From contig CALNXK010000043.1 in the NCBI GenBank assembly GCA_942486035.1, forward strand, positions 1,841,001 to 1,905,000: a stretch of DNA of 64,000 nucleotides. Reading direction: 5' to 3'. The translations under genes and the position numbers were made by a program. The DNA is from Porites lobata. Taxonomy: Eukaryota > Cnidaria > Anthozoa > Scleractinia > Poritidae. This document shows positions 1 to 12,300 of the stretch, in pieces. The notes beneath the pieces were generated by a model. The model had not been told where the DNA came from and searched no databases. It saw only the letters and a list, made by a program, of their open reading frames with translations. How positions within the stretch are numbered: the stretch's first letter is position 1; every line of letters begins with the position of its first letter.

Positions 1-133
1 ACAATCTAACATTCGGAAATCGAACTCTTAAAGAATCGAACATAATCGAACACTGCAACAATCGAACATAAACCCAGGTTCATCTGGTTTCAAACAAGGC
101 TTTGCGTTCAAGTAAGTTATGTATTGTCTTCAA

Positions 134-400
134 TTTCAAACACGAGTACGCAAAGAATATGCCACAGAGGGCGGAAAACGTGAAATTAACAATTCTGGAG
201 GCGATGGTTAAAGGCCACCACGAGTGCCTTCTTTCGCCGTCGGTGTCGGTAAAAAGTTTATTATTAAGAAGAAAAGGAGAGATAGGGGTCCAGCTCTAAA
301 GGAAACTGACGATAAGCACGGCCAACTTGGACATTTGCAGCGTGAACTGATGCCTGTGCTTTGGCGTTGAAGTGTCTTATGCCCGTTTCCGTAGTTAAGC
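134..400 (+). repeat. Direct repeat copy 1 flanking the 402-codon ORF
   Basis: About 265 bp strongly similar to 4187-4441, both starting TTTCAAACACGAGTA and ending CCGTAGTTAAGC. It keeps a short frame (MPQRAENVKLTILEAMVKG) in which most differences between copies are synonymous. The frame then appears shifted before a second coding-like stretch (GQLGHLQRELMPVLW). It could be a decayed gene fragment with faint similarity to HIRAN-type domains (weak inference). Confidence 0.7.
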
Positions 401-444
401 ACGTAGCCTACATACACGATTAGCAACGGTGAATTCTTAGCCTG

Positions 445-526
445 TGTACAGACCCCTCCTCCACTCAGTAAAACTAGTAAAAATCGCTTTTCTCCTATTT
501 TTACTGAGGGGAGGGGGGTCTGTACA
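445..526. repeat. Short fold-back element (TGTACAGACCCC ends)
   Basis: Arms TGTACAGACCCCTCCTCC and GGAGGGGGGTCTGTACA are inverted, with complementary TTTTACT/AGTAAAA inside. Hairpin-forming MITE-like sequence. Confidence 0.7.
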
Positions 527-1424
527 AAGGCTATAAAGTTGTAAATATAGGCCTTTTGCATTAGTTGATTCCGTGATTAACTTTCGGTAAACACGAAAAC
601 AGATCGCGTTTGAAACTTTTGTTAGCAGAAGCTGAAAGAGCATATTAAAATTAGGCAACCTGTAAAATTTTAGCCGTATATCTCAAATAGTAGCGATTGC
701 AACGGCCGCCAAAAATGAAAAGGATTTGTATCAGAAAAACAACTCTTGCCACCCAGTCACGCTTGAGTGGCTTTTTCCATACAACTCCTTGCAAATTCTG
801 AAAATTTAAATTGTCGTTAAATCTTTCCCTTACGCATTTAAGGGCTCAAAGTGCCTGTTTTGAATCAAAAGGAGATTTGAGCCGCGTAATGCTTAAGGAA
901 ATATTTCACGAGAGTTTGAGAATTTCGAAATTTACAAGGATTTGTATGGAAAACCATTCAAGTGTGACTGGGTGGTAAAAGTTGTTTCTCTTGATACAAA
1001 TTCTTCTGGATGGATTTGCGATCGAAAGGTACGGTAAGAAGCGTGAATCTTTCGAGCTTTCTGCTGCGTCGTTTGAAAGTGGAGCGATGCCATTTTCTGG
1101 GTGAAAATCGCTCTGGCGCTGAAGCCGTCCAAAAAATTGATTCTACCCTTGTCCTTCTATAAAAGGAACAGCAAAAAGCGAACTTAAAATCCTTCAAAAT
1201 CGTTTAAAATATCAAGGACGACAATTTACATTAGGTAAGGTAACACAACGTTTACTTAGCTTTGACACATGCACATATTTAGCGATTTCCCACTACATAG
1301 TACAGATAAAGCAAACGGTAAATCCAGTACATTTACTATGAAAGTACAATACAATCGGTTTCGCAAACAGGATTTTGTGGGCTCCCTGTGTTAAAACTGG
1401 ATGCGTTTTGTCTTTCTGTCTACA

Positions 1425-1497
1425 TAATCGAACTAATCGCGCCGATTGAGTTCGACTAAGTTTTGGTGTGGTTTCACTCGATTAGCTACCCGGGAAA
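1425..1497. repeat. TTCGATT/AATCGAAC motif cluster
   Basis: Same vocabulary as positions 1-75 and 5028-5176, including CGATTAGCTACCC, so these are copies of one dispersed repeat. Confidence 0.5.
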
Positions 1498-2891
1498 TAT
1501 CGAAGGATAGCGACACTATGTTTGGCTTCAATTTTTAGTTTACATGTAGTTCTCCGAGTTTAGTTTCAACGTCTCCCGGCCTCCTCATCCCCTTTTTAAA
1601 TCACGGTGGATCTAAAAGAAGGCCAGGCTAGGCCCGTGAATATTACAATGAAATGAAAAAAAAATTAAGCTTTACTAAACAAAGCCGCACAGATTATACA
1701 ATTACGGTAGGGTGGGGATGACATTCACACTCGCAAGTTTTGGAACATTGGAAACCCCTTGCAAACGGACAGCTAAATTAGTTGATAAGCTTAAGCTTTG
1801 CAAGTTTTGTATGGCAAATAAATCGCGAAAGAAACAAATCATTGGTAATTTATAACACACAAACCAAATAGTATCAGCATCAGAAATATCTTTATTCCTT
1901 ATAATAGTCCTAGCTATTACAATTTCAGATATCTCATAAAGTATCGTCCGCAATGACGATTTGGAAATGTAAAAAGTAGCTGGTTTGAATTGGCTGAAAC
2001 TCGCGTCTACTTGTGGACAGATGATGACAAGACAAGACAATGGGGCGGGGGGGGTGGGGTCAAGCTTATTTTCGTGACGCCGTGATCGACAAGTTTTGGT
2101 TTCCGTTAATCGTGATGTACTGAAAAACTGTGCTGTGAATGTGATTGAAGTGCACTCCGTGATTATTAACACTTACATTGAAGATCAATCGAAGAAAATA
2201 AATCGTTAATTTGGCCAAACCACCTTAACTAGAATCTGGTGGCTTGATTTAATTTCACTTTCGAGTCTTTTGATGTAGCTTCGCACTTCAGTGCGCTCAG
2301 ACCCACCAATAGCTGCCTTCCCTAGGGAATTTATAGCCGCTCTAACGTAACTTCTTGAACGACCTCTATTTTTGAGAAGCGTGAAAACGTACATATTTGT
2401 TTCGTGACTCGTGAACCCGCCCCCTACTGAAGAGTGAATGACGAGAATAATCCGCGAATATCTTCGAATCTTCTTTTTGTTTCTTTGCTGCTGATTCTAA
2501 CCCTTTTAAAGAAAGATTTCTCTGACGGTACAGTCACAGTTTCCAAACGATCAGACAGGAAATCTGTACACCTGAAGAAAGCACTTTTCATTTTCCATGA
2601 AGAACTCACAGGACTTCACAGGGATAGCATTTTTGTTTTGGAAGGATTAATCAATCAAAGCGTATGTATAAATGTAATCTGTAATGCACCAATCTTAAGC
2701 ACAATCAGCGATCAAGGGAGGAAAGAAATACGAGCTCTCCTAAAAACGCCTGCGTGGGAGGCTACGATCGTTTTAGCCCGCTGTGTTTTCTGCCGCCGCC
2801 ATATTGGAAAACGAGAAGACCCTGGACGCGAGGTTGGTGAACAGGAACAGACAAGGACATTATACGTCGGGCTTACATGGAGTAGTCATTT

Positions 2892-4100
2892 ATGAAAACG
2901 AATATGGCTGTGGAAGATTACATGGAAGAAATAACTTTGACTTACTATTGCTTTAATGTGGTTCTAGCGATCGTCTTTTTTGCTTATGGAACGTACTACT
3001 TGAAGAAAAGGGATAAAAGGGACGAATTGAGACGAGAGTGGCGTCAATTTGCGGAAACTGTTGATAGAGAGTACAGTAAACTTAAAGATGAAAGCACCCA
3101 TCAGCGTGTCTTAGAAATAAAAGAGTCATTGGGAAGTGTTAAGGTTTGCAACGAAATCACCGGCGTTGATGTTTTAAGTTACATGATACATCATTGTGCT
3201 GACTTTCCTCGCTTTCAAACTCGAGAGTTTGGCGCCTTTCGCGAAGACTTGAAAAAGATTCTTCGTTTGTTACGTATCTGCCACTCGTTAATCGCCCAGC
3301 TGGGAACGGTTCCTGACGATATTAAAGAAGAGGTGGGAGAACTGGTCACTGATCTGGGGAAGATTACTTTGCCGTTTTTTAAAGGACGCCAGCGTAAGAT
3401 TATCTTAAAATGCCTTGAACATTTTGGCAGTCAGAGCCCATCGGAAAATAGTGTAACGGATACAGATATGACAAACGCAATACCATACGTCGAGTTCTTG
3501 GTATTTACTTGGGTATATAAGGCTCCGGGTGCGGACCCAGGCAAAAAAGTCAAAAAAACAAATGATAAATGTCCGGAATGTGTAGCGTTTACACTAGACG
3601 TGAATGGCCCTTTAACTTGTGAACTCAAAGAAGAAACAAAAAGAGAACTACTACAAGAACTAGATGTCCTCATTCAACTACAAAAGAGAATTGTGGTGTT
3701 GGAAAATTTGAAAGATTTTGTTCGTGAATTGCGACGGAAGTGGAGAAATTTATTTTCTGACGAGTGCCCAGTTAATGACGTATCAGTAGTCTTAAGAGTC
3801 CTGCATGAGGTACGTGGGTATATTTACAGTAAAGTGAAAAGGGAAGAGATAAATGAAGAGAAACAAAAAAAAATAGAAGTGTTTAGGACAGTATATAGAG
3901 ATGTAAACGAATTAAAATTAATAGATTGGCCAACAGTTGGAGTTATTTGTCAAAGATTCAAAGAGGATCTCTCAGAGTTAGAAAATAGCATACATGAGTA
4001 TCATAGAACCATTACCTTTAGAGAGGAATTCAGTGATCTATATTCAAAATATCAAACACTAGTGGACCCAAGCGGGAAAATGGTAGAAACCTATATTTAA
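2892..4100 (+). CDS. Intronless single-pass membrane protein, unrecognised family
   Basis: A 402-codon uninterrupted frame from ATG to TAA; a second ATG four codons in is also plausible. I do not recognise the family. The N-terminus is acidic, then one membrane span (YCFNVVLAIVFFAYGTYYL) is followed by a basic stretch (KKRDKRDELRREWR), so the remaining ~360 residues are probably cytosolic. That part is charged and helical with coiled-coil-like heptads (RELLQELDVLIQLQKRIVVL) and one CxxC (KCPECV). It lies on the strand opposite the RTKs, between two direct repeats (134-400 and 4187-4441). It could be a lineage-specific gene copied by tandem duplication or a retrocopy; no poly(A) tract is evident after the stop. 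Confidence 0.6.
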   Translation: MKTNMAVEDYMEEITLTYYCFNVVLAIVFFAYGTYYLKKRDKRDELRREWRQFAETVDREYSKLKDESTHQRVLEIKESLGSVKVCNEITGVDVLSYMIHHCADFPRFQTREFGAFREDLKKILRLLRICHSLIAQLGTVPDDIKEEVGELVTDLGKITLPFFKGRQRKIILKCLEHFGSQSPSENSVTDTDMTNAIPYVEFLVFTWVYKAPGADPGKKVKKTNDKCPECVAFTLDVNGPLTCELKEETKRELLQELDVLIQLQKRIVVLENLKDFVRELRRKWRNLFSDECPVNDVSVVLRVLHEVRGYIYSKVKREEINEEKQKKIEVFRTVYRDVNELKLIDWPTVGVICQRFKEDLSELENSIHEYHRTITFREEFSDLYSKYQTLVDPSGKMVETYI

Positions 4101-4186
4101 AACCGCAAAGGACATTTGACTGTTCTCCTGTGACATCTGCTCTACACATCGTCATAGGCCATCAATTATTACTCATAAATTCCTTA

Positions 4187-4441
4187 TTTCAAACACGAGT
4201 ATGCAAAGAAGATGTCACAGAGGGCGGAAAACGTGAAATTAACAATTCTGGAAGCGATGGTGAAAGGCTACCACGAGTGCCCTCTTTCCCCGTCGGTGTC
4301 GGTGAAAAGTTTATTATTAAGAAGAAAAAGAGAGAAAGGAAACTGACGATGAGCACGGCCAACTTGGACATCTGCAGCGTGAACTGTTGCCTGTGCTTTG
4401 GTGTTGAAGTGTAAGTCTTATGCCCGTTACCGTAGTTAAGC
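4187..4441 (+). repeat. Direct repeat copy 2, just after the 402-codon ORF
   Basis: Begins ~85 bp after the TAA at 4100 and matches 134-400 except for small gaps and scattered substitutions. The pair suggests a tandem duplication of a unit of about 4 kb, the other copy of which would lie left of the window. Confidence 0.7.
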
Positions 4442-4584
4442 GCTGCCTGTTATTATGTAGATATATTTTATCAAGGTGATGAATAATGGTAATTGAACTG
4501 AGTGGAGTGCAATTTGGTCAGTTCGATTTGAAATCACAAGTATGATTTCAGACCAAAATTGTACGACATGAAGTTCAATTACCA

Positions 4585-4898
4585 CTTTATTACATCCATT
4601 TTGAAATCGCAGAGTTTAGTCAGTACTAATATTTTATTGATCGAGTAGCCGGTTTGTTAAAAAAGCTGAAACAAAAAGGCTTTTACATCTTATTTTGTAT
4701 TTGAAACAGAAATAATGCGATGTAGAACAAAAATGGTGCGATTTAAAACAGAAATGATGCGATTTAGAACATGAATGACGCGATTTGGAACAGATGCGAT
4801 TTAGAGCAAAAAATGTTGCGATTTAGGAATAAATCACACTGCTGAGAGCCAATCAGATTGCACGGATAGACAGTGATTTCAAAGTGGATGTAATAAAG
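4585..4898. repeat. Fold-back with internal minisatellite
   Basis: Inverted arms at 4585-4608 and 4875-4898 (CTTTATTACATCCATTTTGA versus its complement). Between them, about 4700-4830 holds roughly six diverged units containing GCGATTTAGAACA. An adjoining stretch (4487-4584) with ATTGAACTGAGTGGA recurs inverted near 30617-30650. Confidence 0.65.
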
Positions 4899-5027
4899 TA
4901 GTGAATTTATCGATTTTGAATCGCTTTAACAATAAAGATTTTAGTTAATTGCTTCACATACATATTAAAGGGAGATCTTTCCGATTCAGTTGAAAGTGGA
5001 AGCGTTTCTTCTTTCTGCCGAGCAAAA

Positions 5028-5176
5028 TCAAGTCGACTGAGTTCGATTGAGTTCGGTAATCGAACTCACCGAAAAGTTCCAGTTTGATTATGTTCGATTA
5101 CCGAACCAATCGAACAACAATCCGACCGATTCGGTTCGATTGATTTTTGGTTCGGTTTCGTTCGATTAGCTACCCC
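5028..5176. repeat. TTCGATT/AATCGAAC repeat cluster
   Basis: Many copies of GTTCGATT and AATCGAAC in both orientations, ending GATTAGCTACCCC, about 30 bp from the last visible RTK-A exon. Related patches at 1-75 and 1425-1497. Confidence 0.6.
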
Positions 5177-5207
5177 GTTATAAATCCTTAGGATTTTCAT
5201 TACTTAC

Positions 5208-5304
5208 ATGACTTCAGGACAATCCACTGGTTGATCCATTCGATTTCCTGCCACGATGAAGTTATATATTTCCGTGGGGGGTAGGCCTGGGTAGGGACTG
5301 CCAC
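5208..5304 (-). CDS. RTK-A exon 21, last visible kinase exon
   Basis: Encodes GGSPYPGLPPTEIYNFIVAG and NRMDQPVDCPEVM, ending at phase 2 (AT|G) with donor GTAAGT. Reading through the donor meets an immediate TAA, so an unspliced transcript would stop here, about 35 residues short of the kinase C-lobe end. RTK-B has the same read-through stop at its corresponding donor but then continues in two more exons. Confidence 0.92.
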
Positions 5305-8300
5305 CTTAAAATCAAAACAACAATATCAATGAAAAAGTCTGAAGAGGGGTCTTTCACGAAAACACTCAGCCAAATCTTCAGCTATTGGTTAATTTTGCTG
5401 AAAGCAGATCTCAGCTCTCAGATCTTTTAGTTACAAAAACGCGTCTTGTCTTTTTTCAAAGCTGACTGATGAAGAACGCACTCTTTTCGTCGGCGTTCAA
5501 CGTTTCATTGGGTTGACGATATCGAGAATGATTTTGATTTCATACGCAATAGGACCAACAAAAATTATCATGATTTCAAAAATTGATCGAGCATCATTGA
5601 GGTCAACGATACAACAACAAAAAAAGATGAAGAAGAAGAAGCTAACTTACCAAGGGTAAACAACTCCCACAGAAACACACCAAAGGACCATCTGGGGTAA
5701 GACGACAAAGTATATATATATGTTATAAGGTCTTCAAGGATGGTAACCAGCTGACCTTTTGAGAAATGAGAAAGCCTTTCCCCCGCCCCCTCCCCCTCGC
5801 CGCCGGAAAAAACCGAGCCAAGAACACGTGGCCGGTATATCAACCTCGTTCCCACGGGTGAAGAAGAGAGAAGACCATGGGAACGAGGCTGCACGTGTAG
5901 AGACACCTTTCCTTGTGGGGGCGTTATGAAAAAAATGTAGGGCTCCAGTTAATTTTTTCCCCCGTGTTGCCTCTTAAGTATTTTCGTCTGGCTATATGTC
6001 CTGAAATCGTGCCTAAACATATAAATGAAAATGATCAAAATCTACATTCATCATACGGTGTTAACAGATAACTGATGTATAGCTATTGTTTTCTTCCTTA
6101 AGTTCTAAATACTCTTAGTTTCACCCACTGTTGAAGCTCTTCAAGTGACTCGTAACTTAGAGCGAAATATATATATAAGCGGACTTACACATCACTCTGT
6201 TCAGAATACACTCTGTCTGCAAGAGATTCAATCGCCATCCATTTTACTGGGACAAGGCCCTGCAAACAAGGTTAAAGGAACATAAGAAACGGATTTAGCA
6301 GCCACTAGCCGCATCAATGTATTGCTTTTTTACTAAATTCAAACTCAAATCGTTCCAAGGCTACTTACCGCAGAAACTTTGATGTACTGATCGCTTTTGT
6401 AAACATCTCTGGCTAATCCGAAGTCTGCTACTTTTACCACATAGTTTGCTCCGACCAATACATTTCTGGCTGCAAGATCTCTGTGAACACACTAGTAAAA
6501 AGAAAAGACGATTTAATTTCAGTTTAACATTGTTTAAAACATCCATTCCATTCAGAGCTTACCATTTGGTTTCGTCATCCAGTTCTTAAAAGGAAAGGGG
6601 TTTTTGTAAAGTTTCTTATACGTTCTTGACCTTTGAATGATGTAATGAAATTGCGATGAACACCAGATCCTTTACCACTAGTTTATACAAATTTTATCTT
6701 TAAAAGCTATGATATCATTAATTCATTTCAACTATCTCTCCGCTCTGATAGGGAGCTAAAGCAACGATGACGGCAACGAAAACAGCAAAAAGTGCCTAAT
6801 TTCACGTTTTGTCGAGGACGTGAACACAAGGCCGGCAACGACTTTCTTTTTCTCTTTCTGAACTTTGACATATTCTTTTAGAATTCAACTCCAGAAAAAT
6901 TTGCCAACATTTGACGAATTGAACAAGTTGGAATAAGCGCGATAAAGTTTGAAGTAGCACGAATTTACTTTTCGTAGCAGTCGCCGTCGTTGTTGCTAAG
7001 CTCCCTAAAATTTAAATCCCACGGCTTATTCTTCATAACATGCTATTGCTAACTAAATTTGGAAGGCTTTTTCGATGTCAGAAAAATGAAGTCAATAGAT
7101 AGGGGTAATTGCCAGAAAAATAGACAGCGACCAAGAAGCCCTGAGGATAAAGTTGCGTTGTCTTGGTAGAGAAGTAGAGTATCTCATGTGTCAGCGTCTC
7201 TTAACAGGTAGTAACAGTACCGTATCCAGACCTTGAGATAAGGGGGAGGGGGGAAAGGGGGCCTCAGTTTGGTCTAAAAATAAAGGGGGGAGGGGGGCCT
7301 GAGTAAAGACTTCTTCTTCCTACTTTAATCTTACCTTTCTAGATACGAGGAATTCCATGGCTCTTGCAACTTGAAAAGCTGCGCTCACCAGATCGGTCAC
7401 TGAAAATTGTTTATCTGGGTCCTCAGAGGGAGTCAACCATGTTGGCTCGTACCAACCTCTTCTCTTTCTAAGGAACTGCAGCATGTTTCCATATGGACAA
7501 TATTCAATGATTACACACAAATCACAATGGCGGCCTATGAGTCAGATGAGAACACAATTGGGATATTGAATTAACAATCCCACTTACCCACTTATTTTGT
7601 CCCCTCTAGTCGTTGTTTGAACTGGGGAGGATTTAGATACAGATAGGAGCGATCGAACACATCGAACGGCAGCCAACTTTTCTACCCATACTTGATATCG
7701 TTCCATCCACCCAAACCAGTTGCGGTACAAATCACATACATGGGAAACCCACTTAGTGGCTATGTCGCTCACCTTTTTGAAACAATGGTGTATGCTCTTT
7801 AAATTGCCGTCATGTACACATGAAACAGGCAAAGTTAACAAGGATCAATTCCTACCCATCTACCCCTCCCCTACGCCAACATTATCACTTACTTTTCACT
7901 TAAGGCAAAATGTTGGCTTAGGGAGGGGTAGGTGGTCAGTTTCCCAGAACTGACCTAAATTGATCTGTTAAAACTTCACCGTCCGTTGAAGCTGTCATGA
8001 GAACTACGACAAGACCTTCATTATAACCAACATGATCTTACACTATTTTCTCGCTCAGACAGGCCGGAGCTCTACGAAAGCCGGGTGTTGTTCTGACTTG
8101 TCCGTATATATTTCTCGAGAGATAGGCGTGTAATAAGCATTCACAACCTATCCCAGGATACTGAATTAGCCGGGTTTTATGCCCGGTAAGCTTTCCGACC
8201 TGCCTCTGGAAACGAGAACTGCGAAAATTTCGGGAGAGGACCAACATCATAGATTTCTTGATTTGTACCTTTTGTGCATGCTCCTAGCAGATTGACGATA

Positions 8301-9291
8301 TTCTTGTGTGATCCAATGTGTATTAACATTTTGAGTTCTGACTGTAAATCCTTGAATTCTGAGTCATCAGCTCCTTCTGTTTAAGAAAAAATAGCAGAGC
8401 CAAGTTCGGAACAGAGAGAATGCTTAATATTTCGTCGCAAGAGAAAAAAAATTCATGGAAAAATGTTGCCAAACGGTGGTTTGTCTGGTCCCAGAAAAGG
8501 TAGAACTACGATGTCAGTGTAATTACCTGTATCTCTCAGGAAAGTACTTTTGAGAAGCGTACGTTTAAATGATCATGCACGTCTTGGTTTGCACAGCATA
8601 ATGAACACTAACAGAGAAAAGTACTGCGTGGCTTTTATGAAATAAACAAGCATGTAAGGATCGACTTTGATTATTTTAGTACCTTTCAATGTCTTCACAG
8701 CTACTTTGATGGGTCCCTTAGAAGAGACGGTGGAAGACCTCCTCCGCGCGTCCTTTTGATAAGATAAACGATGTCTTGTAGACACTGATGATGAGTTATC
8801 AGAAATAATGCTACCATCTGCCTCAGCCAGATAGACTTCACCAAAAGCTCCCGAGCCCAACACGCTACCTAGACGAGGAACACAGCAAGAACATGCGCAG
8901 AAATACATAGTCAAGTAAAGGATATAAGCATAAGCCGTAACAGTGAAAAATATCAAGTGTGGTTCCATAAGCAACTTAAGCCTAATTGAAGGTATGAAGG
9001 ATTTTCCGTTACGAAGGGCGACGACTCCAGCGAAGGTGCAAGCACCAAAAAACGTAGAATGGCTATTTCCGATCCTGGCACTTGCAACAAGCTCAATTTT
9101 AATTTTACGCTGTTGCAAATGCCAGTACTACGTCGCTTACAACTAAAGCTACAACGTAGCTATTGGTCGCATCGCTGATGAATGTTAGTCTCAAGAGTTC
9201 GAGTTCTCAGGTTAAACCCCTTGACAATTTATTTTTCATATAAAAAATGTCTAGATGTTATTTAGTCACATCAAATTTTTGGAACTCAAAC

Positions 9292-9327
<36 letters not shown>

Positions 9328-12300
9328 CCACCAAAATACAGTATCGCAGAAATCCTATCCCTTACAAACAAACATGCATCTCCACAGGATTTAAGACAAC
9401 AACAACAATTTCCATAGTTAGTACTTACCAAACTGTAGCTGGTCTCGTGGAAACTCCCATCGCTTGTCATAAGGCAACTTGTTCACTTGTTCAATCAGTG
9501 GAATAGAAGCATCCATACTCGCTATCAAGTCTGGCAGAGGTGGAGTGGTACATATATAGAAACCACCATACATCTGGCGCCGGCGATATAAAACGGCCGC
9601 GATGATCAACAGCAAAATGAACAGAACTACACTGACTAATATGGCGACTATCAAGTGAGCTTTGGACAATGATGGCAGCGGATCCCTCACTGCTGCTATG
9701 GGTGTTTTCCGAACTGTAATAAAATTAAAGCGAACGTACACCTTACATTAACCCTTTAAGCCGCAATATCCACATACAAATTCTCCAAACTGATCTTTAT
9801 ACATTTTCTTAAAGAATAAGTTGAGAGAATTTGATGAAAGATCAAAGCATTTTCTCTTAGGTGATCAATTTATTAATTCTCATAACCAAATCTCTTGACA
9901 ATCAATGGATATGGTTAAAAGAAAATTGATGTTGGACACCATTGGGACTTCAAGGGTTAATACCGTGTGGGCGCTATTTGGCATTTGTCTGATTTACTAG
10001 AACGATTGTTATTTCGGCGGATGTACAGGTAAGGTAAAGGTAAAGCTCCTTGTTTTACGTCAGTGACTTTGTAACAGTACTTAAACTGACAAACCAGAGG
10101 TTGACGTAATATATCAAACATGAGACGCAGTGTTTCATCACCAGATGAAACACCGAGAAGAGAGTTGAAAATACGACGCGCAGCGGAGTATTTTTGACGA
10201 ACTTCGAGGTGTTTCATCTGGTGATGAAACACTGTGTCGAATGTTTGATATTTCTTCTCAAACAAAATCATTTTTGAAGGAGAAATTAAGGATGCAAATA
10301 CTGAGCAGTTTTTCATCCGATTTCCAAACACTCATTAAACATTAATTTTCTTTGTATTTTCTTTATGAATTATTAATGAGTTTGAGAAGGTGTGTTCATT
10401 TTACCCCCTTCCTCCAACAGTGCTCCGTTTTACGGGTATTTAAAGCTCATTTAAGCTGCACGGAAAGGAAAGGACTTGATACAAGGATTTGACGTCACAC
10501 CGAGGAATCGAATTCGTAACATCCCGCACAGGAGGCCGGGCATTAACTGACTGTGCTTATTCTTACCCTTTGTAAAGAGTACACGCCCTACTTTTTATTT
10601 TGCACGATTTATCCAGTAACAATGCACATGGCTAAATTCATGAGAACGACCGCACCCTAATCATAAAACATTTTATAGAAGAAACAACGTATCGATGTAT
10701 TGACCCACGTAGTAAGATACCATTTTATGCACAGGTTCATCTTCAGGCAAACTCGGAGATTATATCAATGGAATTTCTTCGAACAAAGCAACCAGTATAA
10801 AACCATACTGAAGGTGTCATATCAAAATTGGAGTGGAAGCTTAGACTTACACACGGGGACATTAGACGTACCCGCAGGGATATTAAACTTAGCCACGGGG
10901 ACAATAGACGTACCCGCGGGGATATTAGACTTACTTATTTGGATATTAGGCTTATAACCAACGGGGACATTAGACTTACCCACGGCAAGGACCACCGTGT
11001 CATTACCAAATTCATTTTCCGCAAAGCACACGTATTCTCCATAGTGGTGTTCCTGTACAGAGTCTATCCGAAGGGTGTGGTTCTCATGGCTCCATTGTGT
11101 GATAGGTTTGTGGCGACCCTCGCCGGTTTTCATAACCCATTTTACAGCGGGAGCGGGGTTACCCGTGGCCCTGCAGGTTATATTCACTTGTTCACCCGGA
11201 TCCTTGCGCAGAGTATCGTCCACATTTATGATTTTCGGCTGAGCTGAGATGTAAGAAATGGAAAGCAAAAGAGTTAAAAACGTATATCATGCAAATAAAT
11301 GTCAAAGACAAAGTAAGAAGGAAGGATATAGCTAGCCTTTTCTTGCAAATTTGGTATAAATGCTATTTTTTGAGCTCAATTCAACCGGGTACTTTGGACT
11401 GCAAGAAGTTTGGGGAAAAAAAGGATCAGGGCATTCCCAACCTGATTAATTGTTATTTAACGTGAACGGGTTTTGGTGAACGTTATTTTCTCCTTCCCTT
11501 TTTGAAAACAAAATTTATTTTCGCTGTCAAAAAAGGTCTTACAGATTTAACAGGTTAAGGAGAAGAAGAGCTACCATTTGGAAACGTTACGTGTGCGTGT
11601 TCAGGGGAACTAAAACGTACTTATTATTCAAAAATGCTGTAATAGTTTTCTATACAAACCTAAGACATTTAAATAGCCTTCATTAGAACCGTTCCCCACT
11701 ACATTCATAGCTTCACACTTGTAGAGCCCCGTATTTTGGACGTGACTTGGTCTGCATATCACTAGATATTCCGCTTTAGGAGGTCGATACTTTTCCATGT
11801 AATGAAAGCCATTTATTCTGCAGTCATCTTTTGAACCAAGGGCCAACAGTTTCAACTGCTCGCCGTCTTTGTACCACGTGATATTTGGAGCTGGGTACCC
11901 GGATGCAATTGTACAATGTAACACTGTTTTGTTTGTTTGTGCTTCGAAAATGGTTTTGTTTGAGAGTGAAACAACAGGAACAGCAAGCTCTAAAAAGAAA
12001 GAAACAGAGAAAAAACACACAAGGGAATCTAGGATGTAATGAAAAATGATATTTGTTTAACCAAGCAGAAATCAAAATGTTTACAAAAAACTATATACAG
12101 CGTCCGACTCGACTGGAAAGCATAGATATTCTTTGATTATCCGACTGGAAAGTGTCATTTCATTTCATTATTGAGAATTGGGAGTCTAAATGCTAATAGC
12201 TATTGCTTCTTCGCATACTAAATTTTTCCCTCTTTGGACCTTCAGATCTCTTCTTTAGTGGGTCAATTTAAGAAGATAATGCTTTTCTAGTCTAGACTAT

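Larger units (their letters stand above)
401..2433. other. No gene recognised; repeats only
   Basis: No coding frame here has domain similarity or splice-bounded exons that I can support. It holds the fold-back at 445-526, a TTCGATT-rich patch near 1425-1497, and otherwise unique-looking AT-rich DNA. Confidence 0.5.

Noticed and set aside
1702..2172. 156-codon minus-strand frame
   Set aside because: No recognisable domain, no splice context, poor codon pattern. Tested as a candidate RTK-A tail exon, but it lacks the CW motif and kinase end.
2434..2895. 153-codon plus-strand frame just before the 402-codon ORF, overlapping it by four bases
   Set aside because: No domain or compositional support, and a bacterial-style overlap has no meaning here. 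More likely 5' UTR or chance.
9255..9506. 83-codon frame with a poly-Asn run
   Set aside because: It is the translation of an (AAC)n microsatellite.
10845..10985. Possible CRISPR-like array
   Set aside because: Units are contiguous 21-mers without spacers and in an animal intron; it is a minisatellite.
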